Source: Paenibacillus sp. YN15
GTDB taxonomy: Bacteria > Bacillota > Bacilli > Paenibacillales > NBRC-103111
Assembly (NCBI RefSeq): GCF_003285005.1
Contig: NZ_QMFA01000032.1
Location: 19,001-83,000 of the forward strand
DNA: 64,000 bases
Direction: 5' to 3'
The position numbers and the translations under genes were made by a program. Of the stretch, positions 35,701 through 44,300 are shown piece by piece. How positions within the stretch are numbered: position 1 is the first letter of the stretch; every line of letters starts with the position of its first letter. Under the pieces are notes generated by a model. It was not told the DNA's origin and searched no databases. It saw only the letters and a list, made by a program, of their open reading frames with translations.

Positions 35701-35968
35701 TGGCGATCCGCTTGCGGTCCATCTCCCAATGCGCTTCACTATAGCCAAATTGGGACGTGCCTTCCATGAAACTGACCGGAATCAGGTTAACTCCGACACC
35801 CAAAAAATTCTCCTGGACAATTTCGGAAGAATTGATGGCGACTGTGTAGCCGCCAATGGCGGCCCTGGCCGTCGGCGCCGGCAGCACAAGCACCTGGAGA
35901 GCCAGCAGCAGCGCCAGAAGCCCAGAGCTGTTCCTATAGCCATTCTTTTTCAAGCTTTTCCCTGTCAT
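32786..35968 (-). CDS. Secreted multidomain clan GH-A glycoside hydrolase
   Basis: A 1060-residue exported enzyme with a signal peptide of about 36 residues. The TIM barrel (about 45-370) carries the likely acid/base E199 in FYNEPNG and the likely nucleophile E296 in MTEFGF, as in GH5, GH39 and GH51-type enzymes. A C-terminal beta domain (to about 480), an Ig-like region (about 490-560) and a chitobiase C-terminal-like domain (YTTDGSAPTLSSTLY, about 575-640) follow. Two similar carbohydrate-binding-type modules end in FIDDVRI and FIDDVNL (about 740-890 and 910-1055). It has no SLH module, so it should be freely secreted. I see no composite promoter upstream. It diverges from yesN. Confidence 0.8.
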   Translation of the reverse strand: MTGKSLKKNGYRNSSGLLALLLALQVLVLPAPTARAAIGGYTVAINSSEIVQENFLGVGVNLIPVSFMEGTSQFGYSEAHWEMDRKRIAMMQPKIARVWFQLDWMEQQKGVYDWNSSKMQSFYKYLDTLQAAGTEVEFNFGWKVGADTQSWFSFSEVSDKRISAPRDLDAFADAASAVLDQLINVKGYANIKYLTFYNEPNGNWDFEAPGDQNAYYAQMVRKISDQLTADNLRDQVEIWGPEESGSPAWTQYMHDHAADYFDAYTFHVYGQSYDGLTASIADRMNVTDGKPVIMTEFGFAEDKSKWEAGLAGSVIKAANHGIKGALIWQLNGVWLPDPYVGSDTNGNYTMWDSLVLGTKPYKRYYEASLLTRYIPANSTVVTSNTDSEDLRSAVFKTADGEYTILLEAKAGTDKEVTFDFGGEPPVGKTFYKHVYQADVQLEGNAVIPSASGSFSTGAGSSFTDSDIDAEHNVIVYTTLPPQTQVEVTPLEPVVTAGQAQQLAASVIDNTGGVTWSVIGSGNGAVTAEGLYTAPAVDEEKLVAVKASSVQDPDSYGIALIRVQPAPAAGRADIPQFSLEYGKYAFTEALTITTATEGAEIRYTTDGSAPTLSSTLYTGPIFLTTGTKKITAAAFKGGLEPSANVFRLYKIGNVSAGPDGYDFLAYDGAEELSFTGTASIAYGADGLFFYKTLTGPVSTAGLFEDPNPASDDKRYYISTLIQDEEPAVTIYNAGFEMPVTSAYLTGPITNGWAFDYRSGVQKNGSAFAAAVAPQGTQTAFMISRSGITGELIQDINFREGEYELSFRMASRPSYGDILPFQVYFDDQLLGTYQPNPSGSFALVTTEGFTASAGYHTLRFSGIETPQESTVFIDDVRIRPKGSPPLPENPQPNPLPEEPELGPPLEELSNEGFEAPVLAAHRKGPFTESWYFNGYAGVHPNGSAFQPPPAPEGNQTAFLQSVSGGQGLIRQHLEFKEGTYNLTFQAAKRSTSGGRDHSFKVFVDDTQIGSFTTASTAFQPFVTESFTVSAGAHTIRFVGAAATQEATSFIDDVNLNRLDASE

Positions 35969-36177
35969 CTCATTTCCCCTTTCGCCTTATGGATTGCCTT
36001 CAAGAAGAAACCGCTTGCATAATCAAGAATAATATGTACCGCACCTGAATGTAACAGGGCAGCGATATGGATTTTACATGGGATTGTTATGTTATCCGTC
36101 ATGCCCGCCATCTGGACGCGGATGACAAAATTGATTTACAATAAAACGACAGCGGATTAGGATGGAGGAATGGGAGA

Positions 36178-37746
36178 ATGGATATTCTGATCATTGAAGA
36201 CGAATTGGCTGTCCTGAATGGCATGCACAGCGCGGTGCAGTCTCTCGGCGGCCGAGTCGGCCGAATCTTCGCCATCGGGGATGCAGAGGCAGCGGCAGAG
36301 CTTATTGCGGAGCATCACCCCGAGATTATCGTTACCGATATCGTGCTTCCGCAGATGAGCGGATTGGATCTGCTGGAGCAAATCATGGATGAAAACTACC
36401 AGCCGAAGGTGATTGTTGTTAGCGGATACAATGATTTTGCCTATGCCCAGCGCAGCATCAAGCTTGGAGCCGTCGATTACATGCTCAAGCCCTTTGTCCG
36501 GGAGGAATTTATCCGGAAGGTGCAAAGCGTCATGGACATGGTGGATAAGGAAAAGGAGACCAAGCTGCAGAATAAACAGGATTCCCGCTCACTTCTGGGA
36601 ACCCGGCTGTTGAGAGATAAATTTATTATGGGACTGTGCACCAACCCTGTTTCCCTTAACGAGAACACGGTTCACCGTCTGAAGTTTTTCGATATGGAGT
36701 GGCTTGCGGACAGCGGCTGCACCATCATCGCCGTAGACCGCCTGGAGCACAGTTCTGCCGCGTTGACGGAAAGGGAGATAGAGCTGAAGGTGTTTGCTGT
36801 CGGCAATGTTGTGGAAGAAATCCTGCAGCAAGGTCCCCCGTCCGTTATTGTCCAGAATATTCACCACCAGTGGATCATTCTTACGTCTGCAGAGAACACG
36901 GATGCATTGACCCGCACAATTATGACCTCTGTTAAAAAATACCAGCGCATTGATGTGTGCGCGGGGATCAGCAGCCGGATCCATTCGTTTATGGGCATAG
37001 CGGAAGCGTATGCACAGGCAGTTCGTGCCATGAAGCTGGCCCTGGCGGGACAGGGGACGTCCTGTCTCAGTTACCCGGACATCGCCGCCATGGCGGAAGG
37101 AGACGGAAACAAGATCGATTTCGGGCGAATGGCGGAGTTTGTATATCTGGGGGACAGGGACAAAATCCATCGGGCGGTTGCCGCGAAGGTGCATGAACTG
37201 ACCCTGACGGGGGAAACGGCCAACCGGCAGGCCTTTGTCCAGGGCTGTCTGGAATGGGTCGTCCAGGTGCATGCCGTGATGGCGGACAGGATGCTGGTCA
37301 AGCCCAAGCCCATCTCCATCCAGCTATGGGTTGACCTGGAGCAGTGCGGCAGCTACGAACAGATCCGGGATTACTTGATTCAGTACTTTACGAATCTCTC
37401 CGGCCATATCGTCACCATCCCCATGAATCCCATCATCGAAAAAGCATTGGCGATTATGCGCAGCCGCTATTCCGAAGCGATTACTCTCCAGGGTCTGGCG
37501 TCGGAGCTGTCGGTGCATCCCGTCTGGCTTAGCCAGTTGTTCAAACGGGAGACGAAAATCACCTTTTCCCAACAACTGACCGAGATCCGGATGGAGGAGG
37601 CCAAGCGTCTGCTTGATGAATCCAATCTGAAGATTTATGAGATTGCCGAGCAGGCCGGATACAGCGATCTGCAGCATTTTGGCCAGGTTTTCAAAGCCAG
37701 GACAGGCATGACTCCGAAGGAGTACCGCAGCCGCCATGAAAAATAA
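36178..37746 (+). CDS. YesN-type response regulator
   Basis: A 522-residue response regulator. The receiver domain (about 1-120) has the acidic pair ED at residues 7-8, phosphoacceptor D54 in VTDIVLPQMSG and the conserved lysine in LKPF. A long middle region (130-410) is of the kind found in YesN-like regulators. The C-terminal AraC helix-turn-helix pair (about 420-520) reads ITLQGLASELSVHPVWLSQLF and AGYSDLQHFGQVFKARTGMTP. It overlaps yesM by 11 bases. The pair precedes an LplB/YtcP transporter, its usual target. GGAGG precedes ATG 36178. Confidence 0.9.
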   Translation: MDILIIEDELAVLNGMHSAVQSLGGRVGRIFAIGDAEAAAELIAEHHPEIIVTDIVLPQMSGLDLLEQIMDENYQPKVIVVSGYNDFAYAQRSIKLGAVDYMLKPFVREEFIRKVQSVMDMVDKEKETKLQNKQDSRSLLGTRLLRDKFIMGLCTNPVSLNENTVHRLKFFDMEWLADSGCTIIAVDRLEHSSAALTEREIELKVFAVGNVVEEILQQGPPSVIVQNIHHQWIILTSAENTDALTRTIMTSVKKYQRIDVCAGISSRIHSFMGIAEAYAQAVRAMKLALAGQGTSCLSYPDIAAMAEGDGNKIDFGRMAEFVYLGDRDKIHRAVAAKVHELTLTGETANRQAFVQGCLEWVVQVHAVMADRMLVKPKPISIQLWVDLEQCGSYEQIRDYLIQYFTNLSGHIVTIPMNPIIEKALAIMRSRYSEAITLQGLASELSVHPVWLSQLFKRETKITFSQQLTEIRMEEAKRLLDESNLKIYEIAEQAGYSDLQHFGQVFKARTGMTPKEYRSRHEK

Positions 37747-39502
37747 CGCCGCCGTTGTCCGGCTTACCCTATTCAAAAAGCTGTTTTTCACCCTCATTCT
37801 GACCGTGTATATTCCATTGCTGCTGGTCGGATATCTGACCTATGCCAAATCAAGCGAGCAAATTGAAAAAATGACAGCCGCTTTTCTGTCCGATAATCTG
37901 GAGTATAACAAGACCCGCATTGAAGAATCCTTCAGGCGGGTGGAAAGCCAATCCGTGGCGGTATATTCCTCGTCCAAGCTGCAGACGCTCCTGGAAAATG
38001 TCAGGCAAGGAAATATGATTGAATTTGAGTATATCAACAGCATTGCGACACTCCATCATGAACTGGGAAGTCCATATTATTTAAGCGTATACCCCATTGC
38101 CGCTGCCCCATACCTGGAATACAACAGCCTGCGGGCCAACTCTCCGGTGAAGAGCACCGACTGGTTCAAGCACGCGTTGGAGATGGAGGGAAACGGCTTC
38201 TGGATACATGAACACAGCAACAGCTTTATGGGGCCGGCCTCCAGCTTTTATTACATCCGGCCCATACGGGCCCTGCAGCTTCCGCGCCAGTTCGAGAACA
38301 TCGGAGTCATGACCTTCCGCGTGCCGGCCAAAGAGATCCAAGAGCAGCTGCTGCTCCTGGACCGCTATCCCAACCATCGGATCACCATCTATGACAGCCA
38401 AAACGAAGATATGCTGACAGCATCCGCCGGCGCCGAAATGGAAGGCTCCTGGCTGAAGGAGGAGCCTGCCGCCCGGAATCAGGCATTCAGGGTTGTGGAG
38501 AAAAACGGCCGGGAGCTTTATGTAGCCTCACTGTCAATCGGCAGCTACGGCTGGAAGCTGGTTTCCACTATCCCCGTTTCTGATGTGAACGGCCCCATCC
38601 AGCACCTGAAACAATTCACCTGGTATATCATCCTCATCAGCCTCGTCTTGATCTCCATTCTGCTGGCTGCCGTATCCAACAGCTTTACGGCGCCGGTTCA
38701 AGTGGTGGTTGGCCATATGAAAAAGCTGGACTTGGGCATTCTTGAGCGGTGTACGGGATATTCGTCAAGAAAGGATGAGATCGGCCAACTGGCATTCGGC
38801 TATAACAGAATGATCCAGAGCATGAGTGATCTGCTTGAAACCACCAGAACAACAGAACAGGAAAAGCGGAGGCTGGAGATCCAGATGCTGATGCATCAAA
38901 TCAATCCGCATTTTCTGTACAACACCTTAAGCTCCATTACCTGGAAAGCCGAGCTGGCCGGAGAATCCTCCATCGCCGAGATGACCGCTCTGCTTGCCGA
39001 TCTGCTGCGCTTCAGCCTTAACGAGGGGGAAGAATTAACCACAGTGGAAAGGGAAATTGAGCATGTGAAATGTTATCTGAAGATTGAATTGCTGCGCAGC
39101 AACAGCGGCTTTCAGATCATGTACAATATTCATCCGAGGGTGTGGAACAACCCGTATATGAAGCTGACTCTGCAACCGATTGTGGAGAACTGCGTCAAGC
39201 ACGGAATGAAGAAGCTGCCGCCGGGAACAGGCAAAATTATGATCTCCATGTATGAGGAGCGAAACGAGCTCGTCTGCGTGGTGGAGGACAATGGCCCCGG
39301 CTGCACGGAAGCGGAGCTGGATGAGCTGAACCGTCTCCATTGGGACCCCAAAGCAGAAAAAGGCGGCCGGATCGGCCTGCTCAACGTAAGCAGGCGGCTG
39401 AAGGCGCACTTCGGCCCGGACGGCAGCCTGAGCTTTGAGCGAAGCGGCAGCGCAGGGCTTCGCGTCATTGTGCGCCAGCCTCTTTTTCCCCCGGCAACAT
39501 AA
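37736..39502 (+). CDS. YesM-type sensor histidine kinase
   Basis: A 588-residue membrane kinase. One membrane helix lies near residues 12-35 and another near 290-312, with an extracytoplasmic sensor domain between them. A HAMP region (about 315-365) is followed by the His_kinase domain with H392 in HQINPHFLYN, and by an HATPase domain with VENCVKHGMKK and VVEDNGPG (about 475-585). It presumably senses an extracellular oligosaccharide or binding-protein complex and phosphorylates the upstream regulator. Its start lies inside the regulator gene, so translation is probably coupled. Confidence 0.9.
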   Translation: MKNNAAVVRLTLFKKLFFTLILTVYIPLLLVGYLTYAKSSEQIEKMTAAFLSDNLEYNKTRIEESFRRVESQSVAVYSSSKLQTLLENVRQGNMIEFEYINSIATLHHELGSPYYLSVYPIAAAPYLEYNSLRANSPVKSTDWFKHALEMEGNGFWIHEHSNSFMGPASSFYYIRPIRALQLPRQFENIGVMTFRVPAKEIQEQLLLLDRYPNHRITIYDSQNEDMLTASAGAEMEGSWLKEEPAARNQAFRVVEKNGRELYVASLSIGSYGWKLVSTIPVSDVNGPIQHLKQFTWYIILISLVLISILLAAVSNSFTAPVQVVVGHMKKLDLGILERCTGYSSRKDEIGQLAFGYNRMIQSMSDLLETTRTTEQEKRRLEIQMLMHQINPHFLYNTLSSITWKAELAGESSIAEMTALLADLLRFSLNEGEELTTVEREIEHVKCYLKIELLRSNSGFQIMYNIHPRVWNNPYMKLTLQPIVENCVKHGMKKLPPGTGKIMISMYEERNELVCVVEDNGPGCTEAELDELNRLHWDPKAEKGGRIGLLNVSRRLKAHFGPDGSLSFERSGSAGLRVIVRQPLFPPAT

Positions 39503-39528
39503 GGATCCCTTGTAAACTCCATATCACT

Positions 39529-39558
39529 ACCCTGTTCATGAAAGTCCGTGAACAGGGT
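39529..39558 (+). terminator. Hairpin between yesM and the permease genes
   Basis: ACCCTGTTCA (39529-39538) pairs perfectly with TGAACAGGGT (39549-39558), followed by ATTCTTG. The weak T-run suggests partial termination, which would let transporter levels differ from those of the sensor pair. Confidence 0.6.
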
Positions 39559-39585
39559 ATTCTTGTGCCATAGGAGGTATACAAG

Positions 39586-40500
39586 ATGACGAAATCGAAG
39601 ACATTGCGGCTCATGTGGAATTACCGCTACTTGTACTTGATGCTGCTGCCCGGAATTGCGTATTACGCCATATACAAATACGCGCCCATGTACGGCACCA
39701 TTATCGCGTTCAAGGATTTTAATCTGGGCAAGGGCATATTCGGCAGTTCATGGGCGGATCCGTGGTATAAGCACTTCAAGTACTTTTATGATTCGCCCTA
39801 TTTTGCAACCATTCTCAGGAATACCCTTTTGATCTCCGTATACAAGATGGCCTGGGGAATCGCACCCGGCATTATTTTTGCCATTCTGCTGAATGAAGTA
39901 CGCAATAAGTACTTTAAACGAATTGTGCAGACCATTACGTATTTGCCCCATTTTCTTTCATGGGTCATCATTTATGGCATTCTCATCATCTTCCTGTCCG
40001 AGTCAACAGGTCTGGTCAATGACCTGATCCGGAATCTGGGCGGAAACAACATACCGTTTCTCACCTCCACCAGATGGTTCCGAAGTATTTTGGTGGGTTC
40101 GGAAATCTGGAAAGAATTCGGTTGGAACGCCATCATTTATTTGGCGGCGATTGCGGGAATCGACCCGACCTTGTACGAAGCTGCCAGGGTGGACGGCGCC
40201 GGACGGCTACGGAATATCTGGCATGTTACCCTTCCCGGAATCAGCAATGTGATCATTCTGCTGTTCATTCTCAAGCTCGGCCACATTCTGGAGGCCGGCT
40301 TCGACCAGATTTATATCATGTACAACGTGCAGGTGTATTCGGTAGCTGATATCCTGGACACATATGTATTCCGCACGGGTCTGGAGCAGTTTAATTTCAG
40401 TCTGGCTTCCGCCATCGGCTTGTTCAAGTCCTTCTTCGGATTGCTTCTGGTGCTGACAGCCAACAAGATTGCGCAGAGATGGGGTGGAGGAATATGGTAA
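39586..40500 (+). CDS. ABC sugar transporter permease, LplB type
   Basis: A 304-residue inner-membrane permease with six predicted helices. The EAA loop that contacts the ATPase reads EAARVDGAGRLRNIWHVTLPG (about residues 198-218). An AGGAGGT precedes ATG 39586. It pairs with the next gene as the two channel subunits of a carbohydrate-uptake-1-type importer. No ATPase gene is present here; such systems usually share an MsmX-type ATPase encoded elsewhere. Confidence 0.9.
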   Translation: MTKSKTLRLMWNYRYLYLMLLPGIAYYAIYKYAPMYGTIIAFKDFNLGKGIFGSSWADPWYKHFKYFYDSPYFATILRNTLLISVYKMAWGIAPGIIFAILLNEVRNKYFKRIVQTITYLPHFLSWVIIYGILIIFLSESTGLVNDLIRNLGGNNIPFLTSTRWFRSILVGSEIWKEFGWNAIIYLAAIAGIDPTLYEAARVDGAGRLRNIWHVTLPGISNVIILLFILKLGHILEAGFDQIYIMYNVQVYSVADILDTYVFRTGLEQFNFSLASAIGLFKSFFGLLLVLTANKIAQRWGGGIW

Positions 40501-41354
40501 TCGGCAAAAAAGAAAAGGCGTATATCGCAAGTGTGTACACACTTCTCTGTATAGTCGCCCTCAGCGTAGTTTTTCCGCTCCTGTATGTGGTCGCAGTATC
40601 CTTGACTCCCTATTCGGAGGTGCTGAAGAACGGCGGCTTCGCCATCATTCCCCGCAGCGTCAATTTTGAAGCCTACGGCGCTTTTTTGAGGGATCACAAA
40701 ATCCCCCGCGCTTATGAAGTAACCGTTTTCCTGACTGTGGTTGGAACCGCCGTCAATCTCCTTCTGACCTCTTTGATGGCCTATCCGCTAAGCAAAAAAA
40801 ATCTGCCGTTCCGCAGCCTGCTGTTGCTGCTGATCCTGTTCACAATGCTATTCGGCGGAGGCATGATTCCCACTTATCTGGTAGTCAAGGGTACGGGCTT
40901 GCTCAACTCCGTCTGGGCCATGATTATCCCGGGAAGCGTCGCCACCTTCTACCTGCTGATTATGAAAACTTTTTTCGAGAACCTGCCGGAAAGCCTGGAT
41001 GAGGCCGCCAAAATTGACGGAGCCAGTGAAATCAGAATATTGTGGCAAATTGTGCTGCCCTTGTCCATGCCGATTATGGCTACAGTGGGATTGTTCTACG
41101 CTGTGGGCCACTGGAACGAATTTTTCAATGCCATTATCTATGTCTCCGACAGCAGCCTGCATCCGCTTCAGGTTACACTCCGGGGAATCCTGAAGCAAAC
41201 GGAGCTGCCGGAGCTTGATGTGGAACAGGTTTTGCCTACCCAGTCGCTGCAGATGGCCGCCGTCATCCTCTCCACCTTGCCTATCCTTATTGTTTACCCT
41301 TTTATCCAGAAGTATTTCACCCAGGGCGCCATGCTGGGATCGGTAAAAGGCTAA
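40494..41354 (+). CDS. ABC sugar transporter permease, YtcP type
   Basis: A 286-residue membrane permease of the CUT1 family. Its EAA loop reads DEAAKIDGASEIRILWQIVLP (about residues 168-188). ATG 40494 overlaps the stop codon of the upstream permease and follows GGTGGAGG; an in-frame ATG at 40479 is the alternative. It forms the second half of the channel. Confidence 0.9.
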   Translation: MVIGKKEKAYIASVYTLLCIVALSVVFPLLYVVAVSLTPYSEVLKNGGFAIIPRSVNFEAYGAFLRDHKIPRAYEVTVFLTVVGTAVNLLLTSLMAYPLSKKNLPFRSLLLLLILFTMLFGGGMIPTYLVVKGTGLLNSVWAMIIPGSVATFYLLIMKTFFENLPESLDEAAKIDGASEIRILWQIVLPLSMPIMATVGLFYAVGHWNEFFNAIIYVSDSSLHPLQVTLRGILKQTELPELDVEQVLPTQSLQMAAVILSTLPILIVYPFIQKYFTQGAMLGSVKG

Positions 41355-41383
41355 CATAAAATCATCTATCGGGGGAATGAAAA

Positions 41384-42925
41384 ATGAAACCAAAGCTCAC
41401 GGGAATGCTCGCAGTGTCTCTTTCCTTCACCATGCTCTTCAGCGCCTGCTCAGGGGCAAAATCCTCGGGGGAGTCCCCTTCTCCTTCGGGCGGAACCGGT
41501 CAGGCCAGCCCCTCCGCCGCTTCCAAGGAGCCGATCACCGTCAATTTATTCCGGTCCGGGCAAGGGCTTCCGGCTCCCGATCAGGACATTATTCTGCCGC
41601 GGCTGAATGAAGCTCTCAACATGAAGCTGAATTACAAGACGGCGCCCACCGAATACGAGCAGCAGCTGACTGTGCAGATTGCCGGAGGAACCCCTCCCGA
41701 TGTGTTCTCCGTCACCAAGGAGCAGATGTACCAGTTTGTGCAGCAAGGACTGCTGTTGGACCTGGCTCCGTACTTGAGCGACACGAAGAATTTTACAGAA
41801 GAGAACGGCTTTACGAAGATGCATATGCTGAAGGGAGTTGTAGACGGCAAGCAGTATGCTATCCCCTACCGTCCGCTGATTCCCGTGCAAACCACCTTCT
41901 GGGTCAGACAGGATTGGCTTGACAAGCTGGGTCTGAAGGCTCCGAAGACATTGGATGAGCTTAAAGCGGTGGCGAAAGCCTTCGTGGAGCAGGACCCCGA
42001 TGGCAACGGCAAAAAGGATACCATAGGCATTACCGGCAATGGCTTCAAGGGTACCTTAAGCCCCGTCTTCGCCGCCTTCGGCGTGGCAGAGCCCGGACAG
42101 ATGATGATCCGCGACAATAAGGTGGTCTATTCCACAGAACTGCCGGAAACCAGGGAAGCCATTGCCTACATCAATGGAATGCTCTCGGAAAATCTCATTG
42201 ACCCGGAATTCCTGACCAATAACAGTCTCATGCATCAGGAAAAGGCCTTTACAGGCAAGGCGGGCATCATCTATGCCCACTGGGCGCATATCAAAAGGGG
42301 CGATATGGTTGAAAAAATGAACGCCATCAACCCCAATCAGGTCTGGACCCAGCTGGATGCCATGATTGGTCCCAACGGACAGAAATTTGCGGATTACTAT
42401 GATGAAGGCGCCGCCAACGCGCGCTGGGTCATCCCGAAATCACTGGAGAAGCAGCCGGAAAAAGTAAAGAAAGTTCTGGAATATTTGGACTATGTATCCG
42501 GTGGTGAAGGGCAGCTTCTTGTGAATTACGGTATTGAAGGGCGCAACTACAAGATGGAAAACGGGAAAATTGTTCTGGTTCCGGAGAATCAGACGGAAAT
42601 GGGGCATGCCAGCATTCATCAAACTACAGGCCGTGTGGAACTGGATTACCTGAATACCAAGTTCCCCGACCTTGCGCCCTACTTCAATTTTACCAACGAG
42701 CTTCCGGTCATCAGTGTTTATGGCAATTTCGCTACCGTTCCTTCAGGCGTCAACCCTGCGGATAAGCTCAAGTATGAGGAAGAGGAGCTCGTGAAGTTCA
42801 TCTACGGAAGACGGCCCTTGTCCGAGCTGGATGCGTTTATCAAGACTCTGCGGAACACGTACGGGCTTGACAAATATATTGATGAAACCACCAAAGCGGT
42901 GAAGGATCTTGGGATTCTGAAATAA
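41384..42925 (+). CDS. Extracellular sugar-binding lipoprotein of the ABC transporter
   Basis: A 513-residue solute-binding protein. The signal peptide ends in the lipobox LFSAC, so Cys about 21 should be lipidated and anchored to the outer membrane face. A Ser/Gly/Pro linker follows, then a bilobed binding domain with PDVFSVTKEQMYQFVQQGLL typical of LplA/YtcQ-like proteins. It would deliver oligosaccharides to the two upstream permeases. GGGGGA lies 8 bases before ATG 41384. Confidence 0.9.
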   Translation: MKPKLTGMLAVSLSFTMLFSACSGAKSSGESPSPSGGTGQASPSAASKEPITVNLFRSGQGLPAPDQDIILPRLNEALNMKLNYKTAPTEYEQQLTVQIAGGTPPDVFSVTKEQMYQFVQQGLLLDLAPYLSDTKNFTEENGFTKMHMLKGVVDGKQYAIPYRPLIPVQTTFWVRQDWLDKLGLKAPKTLDELKAVAKAFVEQDPDGNGKKDTIGITGNGFKGTLSPVFAAFGVAEPGQMMIRDNKVVYSTELPETREAIAYINGMLSENLIDPEFLTNNSLMHQEKAFTGKAGIIYAHWAHIKRGDMVEKMNAINPNQVWTQLDAMIGPNGQKFADYYDEGAANARWVIPKSLEKQPEKVKKVLEYLDYVSGGEGQLLVNYGIEGRNYKMENGKIVLVPENQTEMGHASIHQTTGRVELDYLNTKFPDLAPYFNFTNELPVISVYGNFATVPSGVNPADKLKYEEEELVKFIYGRRPLSELDAFIKTLRNTYGLDKYIDETTKAVKDLGILK

Positions 42926-42944
42926 CGGAAGGGAGGCTTTAAAA

Positions 42945-44276
42945 ATGGAAGCAGCAAGCTGGCATGGCCTGCCGCTGGCGGAGGAATACGATGTGGTTGT
43001 CGTCGGAGGCGGCACCTCCGGTTCCATTGCGGCGATTCAAGCGGGAAGATGCGGCGCAAAAACCGCATTGATCGAGAAGAACGGCATTCTCGGAGGGACC
43101 ATGGTCGTGGCTGCCGTCAATTTCCCGGGCTTGTTCCATGCCTGGGGCAAGCAAATCATCAGGGGAATCGGCTGGCAGATCATCGAGGAGGTCGCGCGCC
43201 GGAACGGAGCTGTTCTCCCGGACTTTTCCGTTCCCTATCGGGAGCACCGGCACTGGGAGCATCAAATTCTGGTGAACAAGTTTGTTTACAGCACGGTGCT
43301 TGATGAATTTTGTCTTGCAGCCGGTGTGGCGTTAAGATTTCACGAGATGCCGGCGGCAGCGTATTTCGAAAACGGTCAAGTGCACTTGGTGGTAGCCGGC
43401 AAGACCGGCCTCAGCCTGATTCGCGCCAAGAAGGTCATTGATGCCACCGGCGACGCCAATGTGGCCGGGCTGCTGGGCTGCGAGCGCGAGCGCAGCGGTA
43501 ACCTGCAGCCCGGCACCCTGATGTACGCTATCGACGGCTACCGGTTTGCCGATGTGGACCGCAATGCGCTTGCAGAGCTGTACCGCGCAGAGTCCGCCAA
43601 GGGAAATGTGCTGATCACCGATCACTGCCCCGCTCAGGTTCCCTTCCTCAGGGAGCTTGAGGCCGGCGGCGGAAATTATATGCATGTAACGGATATAGAC
43701 GGTTCCAGCTCCTTCTCCCGTTCTGCGGCAGAGATCAAGGGGCGGCAGGCGATCATGCGCATCTATCAATTCCTCCGCAAAGTGCCGGGCTGCGAAAACC
43801 TGAAGGTGGCTTTCATTGCCAACGAGTGCGGCATCCGGGAAACCTTCCGCATTGTTGGGGAGAAGCGGGTCACCTGCAAGGAGTATACGGACGGTCATGT
43901 GTGGGAGGACGCGGTTTGCTACAGCTTCTATCCCATTGACGTTCACCAGCATGACAGCAACACGACGGATATCCGTCCGCTGTCCTGGGATGTATTCCCG
44001 ACGATTCCTTTGGGCGCGTTGATCCCCAAGGGCCACGACCATGTGCTGGCGGCCGGTCGTTGCATCTCCGGCGACCAGGAAGCAAGCTCCGCCTTCCGGG
44101 TGCAGGCGTCATGCATGGCTACCGGGCAGGCGGCCGGGGCGGCTGCGGCGCTTGCCGCCAAACGGGATGTTTCCGTGCGCAAGCTGAATTCGGATGAGCT
44201 GTCTGCGCTTTTGGAGCAGCACGGGGCTCTGGTGCCGGGAAAGTCAACCCTGCTTCCTGCCTCGCAGCCATTATAA
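42945..44276 (+). CDS. FAD-dependent oxidoreductase in the transporter operon
   Basis: A 443-residue FAD_oxidored-type protein with EYDVVVVGGGTSGSIAAIQA at residues about 14-33, followed by GILGGTMVVAAVNFPG. KVIDATGDANVAG lies near 164-176, and the C-terminal FAD region is HVLAAGRCISGDQEASSAFR with ATGQAAGAAAALA (about 366-405). It follows the binding protein by 19 bases and precedes the GH3 gene by 24, so it should be co-expressed with oligosaccharide uptake. That context suggests it acts on an imported sugar or aglycone. The substrate is unknown. Confidence 0.82.
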   Translation: MEAASWHGLPLAEEYDVVVVGGGTSGSIAAIQAGRCGAKTALIEKNGILGGTMVVAAVNFPGLFHAWGKQIIRGIGWQIIEEVARRNGAVLPDFSVPYREHRHWEHQILVNKFVYSTVLDEFCLAAGVALRFHEMPAAAYFENGQVHLVVAGKTGLSLIRAKKVIDATGDANVAGLLGCERERSGNLQPGTLMYAIDGYRFADVDRNALAELYRAESAKGNVLITDHCPAQVPFLRELEAGGGNYMHVTDIDGSSSFSRSAAEIKGRQAIMRIYQFLRKVPGCENLKVAFIANECGIRETFRIVGEKRVTCKEYTDGHVWEDAVCYSFYPIDVHQHDSNTTDIRPLSWDVFPTIPLGALIPKGHDHVLAAGRCISGDQEASSAFRVQASCMATGQAAGAAAALAAKRDVSVRKLNSDELSALLEQHGALVPGKSTLLPASQPL

Positions 44277-44300
44277 CCGGTTTACGGAGGAGTGAAGAAG

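Noticed and set aside
35969..36177. Composite promoter before the 32786 GH-A gene or yesN
   Set aside because: I looked for AGTAGA or TATAGATAT on both strands and found none; this gene pair seems to lie outside the regulon.
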